This document shows, one piece after another, positions 7,024 through 9,432 of a stretch of 9,432 nt of DNA. The stretch lies in NCBI GenBank assembly GCA_035542775.1, contig DATKKX010000218.1:1-9432 (forward strand), read 5' to 3'. Each line of letters opens with the position of its first letter. Positions within the stretch are counted from its first letter, which is position 1. The position numbers and the translations under genes are program-made. The notes under the pieces are model-generated. The model worked only from the letters and a program-made list of their open reading frames with translations. It was not told the DNA's origin and did no database searches. Origin of the DNA: DATKKX01 sp035542775 (GTDB taxonomy: Bacteria; Planctomycetota; Phycisphaerae; UBA1845; UTPLA1).

Positions 7024-7155
7024 GAGCTATCCTTTGCCCGGCATCATTGCCAAGGGCTCAAAACGAGAACATGAAGCGTGAGTGGGAACGGTCCTGCGTG
7101 TCTGTCACACTGCCCGATGAAAGGCCGTTCTAAGGTCTCAATCCTCAATTCTCCA
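7024..7155. other. Gap between lysS and the permease gene
   Basis: These 132 bases hold no convincing gene. Only weak symmetry is visible (AACGG with CCGTT near 7087-7130, and a small GTGT/ACAC hairpin near 7098-7110). There is no T-run terminator. Either read-through from lysS or a separate promoter for the export genes is possible. Confidence 0.4.
7029..7035 (-). promoter_or_regulatory. Ribosome binding site of the GTG-started permease gene
   Basis: On the minus strand AAAGGAT precedes the GTG start codon by about five bases. This supports a non-ATG start at 7023 and therefore the full-length N-terminal extension. Confidence 0.5.
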
Positions 7156-8649
7156 CTACTTCTGCTTCCTCTGCAGCGGAAACAGAATGACATCCCGTAT
7201 GCTGGGCGAGTCGGTCAGGATCATCACCATGCGGTCGATGCCCACGCCGAGCCCGCCCGCCGGTGGCATACCGTACTCCAGCGACGTGACGAAGTCCTCG
7301 TCCATGACCCGCATGGTCTCGTCACCTTCGCCTTTCACCTGGGCGCCCAGCGTCTCCCGTTGTACCGCCGGATCGTTTAGCTCCGTATAGGCGTTGCCGA
7401 TCTCCATGCCGGCGACGAACGCCTCGAATCGCAGCGCCAGCGACGGATCGTCCTTCTTACGCCGTGTCAGTGGGCACAGCGCCGCGGGATACTCGGTTAC
7501 GAACTGCGGCTGGATCAATTTGCCTTCTACTGTCGCTTCGAACACTTTGTTCACCGCGATTGCGTCATCCATGCCCGCCACCGTGATGCCCAACGACGCC
7601 GCCTTCTGCCGGACCGCCGTGACATCCATCATGTCGACTTCCCCGTGCTCGCGTAGCAGCTCGCGATAGGTTCGTCTGGGCCACGGCGGCGTAAAATCCA
7701 ACTCATGCTCGCCGAACCGCCGCCTCAAGCCGCCGCCGACGGCCTTCACGGCGCTCGTAAACAAGCCCTCGACGATGGCCATCATGTCGGTCAAGTCGCC
7801 GTACGCCTGGTAACACTCCATCATGGTGAACTCGGGGTTATGCCGCGGGCTGATCCCTTCGTTTCGGAAATTGCGATTGACCTCAAAAACCCGCTCCATC
7901 CCGCCGACCAGCAGCCGCTTCAGGTACAGCTCGGGCGATATCCGCAGGAACAAGTCCATGTCCAGCGTGTTATGGTGAGTAGTGAAGGGTCGCGCCGCAG
8001 CGCCACCGTAGATTGGCTGCAGCATGGGTGTCTCGACTTCGAGAAACCCCAACCCCTGCATGTGGCCGCGAACCGCCTCGATGATCCGGCTGCGGGCCTT
8101 GAATGTCCGCATGACCTCAGGATTCGAGAACAGATCGACGTAGCGCTGCCGATAGCGGGCGTCTACGTCTTGAAGCCCATGCCACTTTTCCGGCGGAGGC
8201 CGGAGGCTCTTGCAGAGCACCGTCACGGTTGTGGCCCAGACGGTGATCTCCTGCGTTTTGGTGCGGCCCAACAGCCCGTCCACGCCAATGATGTCGCCCA
8301 GGTCGAGCAGCTTGACCAGTGACCAGCCGGATTCCCCAACACGCGCCAGGGAAATCCCTATTTGTAGATCTCCCGTCGAATCGCGAATGGTCAGGAAGGC
8401 CAGCTTCCCCATGACCCGTCGAAGCATGATCCTGCCCGCCGCGCGGATCGAAGTCGACTCGTCGATTTGCCCCGGCTGAAGACCCGACTGCTCGGCTCGC
8501 GCTCGGATGTCCGCATTGGCGACGACCTTTTCAAATCGAGCCCCGTATGGCGCATGCCCAGACCGCCCCAACTCCTGTAGCTTCTTATGCCGATCCTCGT
8601 AGTACTGGTCAATCATCTTATTTGGCAACACTTTCGTGGACGCGGCCAT
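7156..8649 (-). CDS. lysS: Lysyl-tRNA synthetase, class II
   Basis: LysRS activates lysine with ATP and charges tRNA-Lys. From ATG 8649 the protein has 497 aa, the usual size. It shows an N-terminal helix (IDQYYEDRHKKLQELG), then the anticodon-binding OB fold with AAGRIMLRRVMGKLAFLTIRD (70-90) and RTKTQEITV. The linker PPPEKWHGLQDVDARYRQRY (151-170) follows; the usual sequence there is PLPEK. Catalytic motif 1 surrounds FLEVETPMLQPIYGGAAARP (202-221). Motif 2 is RNFRNEGISPRHNPEFTMME (259-278). Motif 3 is GLGVGIDRMVMILTDSPSIR (466-485), ending DVILFPLQRK. The frame stays open upstream to a TTG at 8826, but that stretch is Arg/Pro-rich and unlike the family. An intermediate ATG at 8754 has GGAG five bases ahead and would give 532 aa, so it cannot be excluded. 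ATG 8649 itself has no clear ribosome site. The export genes and ilvE follow on the same strand. Confidence 0.94.
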   Translation of the reverse strand: MAASTKVLPNKMIDQYYEDRHKKLQELGRSGHAPYGARFEKVVANADIRARAEQSGLQPGQIDESTSIRAAGRIMLRRVMGKLAFLTIRDSTGDLQIGISLARVGESGWSLVKLLDLGDIIGVDGLLGRTKTQEITVWATTVTVLCKSLRPPPEKWHGLQDVDARYRQRYVDLFSNPEVMRTFKARSRIIEAVRGHMQGLGFLEVETPMLQPIYGGAAARPFTTHHNTLDMDLFLRISPELYLKRLLVGGMERVFEVNRNFRNEGISPRHNPEFTMMECYQAYGDLTDMMAIVEGLFTSAVKAVGGGLRRRFGEHELDFTPPWPRRTYRELLREHGEVDMMDVTAVRQKAASLGITVAGMDDAIAVNKVFEATVEGKLIQPQFVTEYPAALCPLTRRKKDDPSLALRFEAFVAGMEIGNAYTELNDPAVQRETLGAQVKGEGDETMRVMDEDFVTSLEYGMPPAGGLGVGIDRMVMILTDSPSIRDVILFPLQRKQK

Positions 8650-8974
8650 GCTATTCGCCCATGGGATGTTCTTCAACCACGGACATATGTGAGCCCAATC
8701 TCTGTTCCGCACCGCCTGGAGTCGCAGCCGACGGGCCCTGCCAGGCTGCGTCATCCTCGCTCCAGGTTCGCTGTCTCGTTGGTCGGCTTGACGGCGGCTG
8801 GTCCATAAAACACGGCTCCCTCGCAAGAAAAACGGACATTGCCGGCGCTGCGCTCAGGTAAATCGAGCCCTCGAATCAAGGTCTTCAACCGTCGGAAGAG
8901 CCCGGCGACTTTACTTTGAGACGCTCTTGCCGCCTAATCTGGGAATACTTTCGTCGCGTCCGGTGTTGTCTTAG
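8650..8974. other. Divergent intergenic region between lysS and the sigma factor
   Basis: This 325-bp region should hold the promoters for lysS leftward and the sigma factor rightward. Apart from the small ORF described separately, I see no tRNA, riboswitch-like fold, T-box element or clear sigma-70 promoter with proper spacing on either strand. Confidence 0.5.
8651..8806 (-). CDS. Candidate small ORF (51 aa) just upstream of lysS
   Basis: An ATG at 8806 has a good ribosome site (GAGGGAG, nine bases ahead). It opens a 51-codon frame beginning MDQPPSSRPT and ending HPMGE, with the stop at 8651-8653 followed by one base and the lysS ATG. The product is hydrophilic, with no signal peptide, membrane segment or recognised domain. 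The position suggests an upstream peptide translationally coupled to lysS, which lacks its own clear ribosome site. It may equally be chance, because it competes with an N-terminally extended lysS reading through the same bases in another frame. It has no Lys codons, so attenuation by lysine starvation is unlikely. Confidence 0.25.
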   Translation of the reverse strand: MDQPPSSRPTRQRTWSEDDAAWQGPSAATPGGAEQRLGSHMSVVEEHPMGE

Positions 8975-9432
8975 ATGGGTAAGCAAGATCCAACATATCC
9001 GACCGAACCGGAACACCCGGGGGCAGGTTCGGCCTCTCGCCGTTTCGAAGAGGTAGTGCTTTGTCATCTGAATTTGCTCTACCGAGTGGCTTTCCGACTC
9101 ACCGGCAATGCAGACGAGGCCGAGGATCTCGTGCAGGAAACGTGCCTGCGTGCGCATCGGGCGTTTGGCGGCTTCGAGCTTCGGGAGTACGGCGCCAAGC
9201 CCTGGCTCCTGAAGATCCTGCACAACGTTTTCCTGACCAGCCGCGAGCAGGTCCGCAAGACGCCGGGCTTGATGGACGACACGGACCTGGACGACTTCGC
9301 GGCAGTTGTGCAACGCGAGCCCATGGCCGGCCTCGCTGAAGGAAAAGTGGATTGGGAAGGTTTTGATGAGGAACTCAAGTCGGCGGTTGACTCCCTCACG
9401 CCCGAGTACCGATCGGTGCTGGTGCTCTGGGC
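8975..9432 (+). CDS. ECF-family RNA polymerase sigma factor (3' truncated by the window)
   Basis: ECF sigma factors redirect RNA polymerase to stress or envelope regulons, usually under anti-sigma control. Reading from ATG 8975 gives 152 complete codons, still open at the window end. An in-frame TAG immediately precedes the ATG, so the start cannot lie further upstream. After about 22 polar, Pro-rich residues comes sigma region 2: FEEVVLCHLNLLYRVAFRLT (24-43), then NADEAEDLVQETCLRAHRAF (45-64), the core-polymerase-binding region 2.2, then KPWLLKILHNVFLTSREQ (75-92), regions 2.3-2.4. An acidic linker (about 98-135) leads into AVDSLTPEYRSVLVLW (137-152), the start of sigma region 4. The helix-turn-helix itself lies outside the window. 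No good ribosome site precedes the ATG. An anti-sigma gene may follow but is not visible. The family call is firm; the ECF subgroup cannot be set from this part. Confidence 0.9.
   Translation, partial: MGKQDPTYPTEPEHPGAGSASRRFEEVVLCHLNLLYRVAFRLTGNADEAEDLVQETCLRAHRAFGGFELREYGAKPWLLKILHNVFLTSREQVRKTPGLMDDTDLDDFAAVVQREPMAGLAEGKVDWEGFDEELKSAVDSLTPEYRSVLVLW

Noticed and set aside
8942..8973. ECF-type promoter look-alike GGAATACTT, 17 bases, GTCTTA ahead of the sigma gene
   Set aside because: It resembles an autoregulatory sigma-E promoter, but the transcript would start a few bases inside the gene, after the only upstream start codon. The match is also imperfect.
8650..8974. tRNA, T-box or riboswitch upstream of lysS
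   Set aside because: I looked for cloverleaf arms, the T-box core and a terminator stem in this gap on the lysS strand and found none.

Overview
The window holds eight real genes on GC-rich, densely coding DNA with few intergenic gaps. Most are housekeeping genes. The gene content points to a diderm bacterium: it includes a LolD-type lipoprotein-release ATPase with an FtsX-type permease and a heptosyltransferase-like GT9 enzyme. The very long permease, the mixed housekeeping gene order, and the GTG start make me favour a Planctomycetota (Phycisphaerae-like) genome. That placement is an inference from general impression, because no rRNA or marker alignment is available.

Layout. Bases 2-451 (+) carry the C-terminal part of a class I fructose-1,6-bisphosphatase whose 5' end is cut off by the window. 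It is followed on the same strand by prmC (522-1427), the methyltransferase for release-factor glutamine, and by a WaaC-like GT9 glycosyltransferase (1424-2521). The last two overlap as ATGA. A 12-bp hairpin with a 3-nt loop (2522-2548) sits in the 41-bp gap where this group meets the minus-strand group.

The minus-strand group reads from right to left: lysS (8649-7156, class II lysyl-tRNA synthetase), an 886-aa FtsX/LolC/E-like permease (7023-4363), lolD (4316-3489) and ilvE (3468-2563). Gaps are 132, 46 and 20 bp, so the last three genes at least look like one transcription unit. The single permease next to one LolD suggests a homodimeric LolCE-like exporter. An ECF sigma factor (8975 to the window end, 3' truncated) diverges from lysS across a 325-bp gap. 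That gap also contains a candidate 51-codon reading frame ending one base before the lysS start.

The points most worth a second look are two expansions in the lipoprotein-export pair. LolD has an extra stretch of about 45 residues between Walker A and the Q-loop, encoded by DNA with nested inverted repeats. The permease carries an additional multi-spanning membrane region of about 350 residues in front of its LolC/E-like core. I found no CRISPR array, transposase, tRNA or rRNA gene, or defence system.
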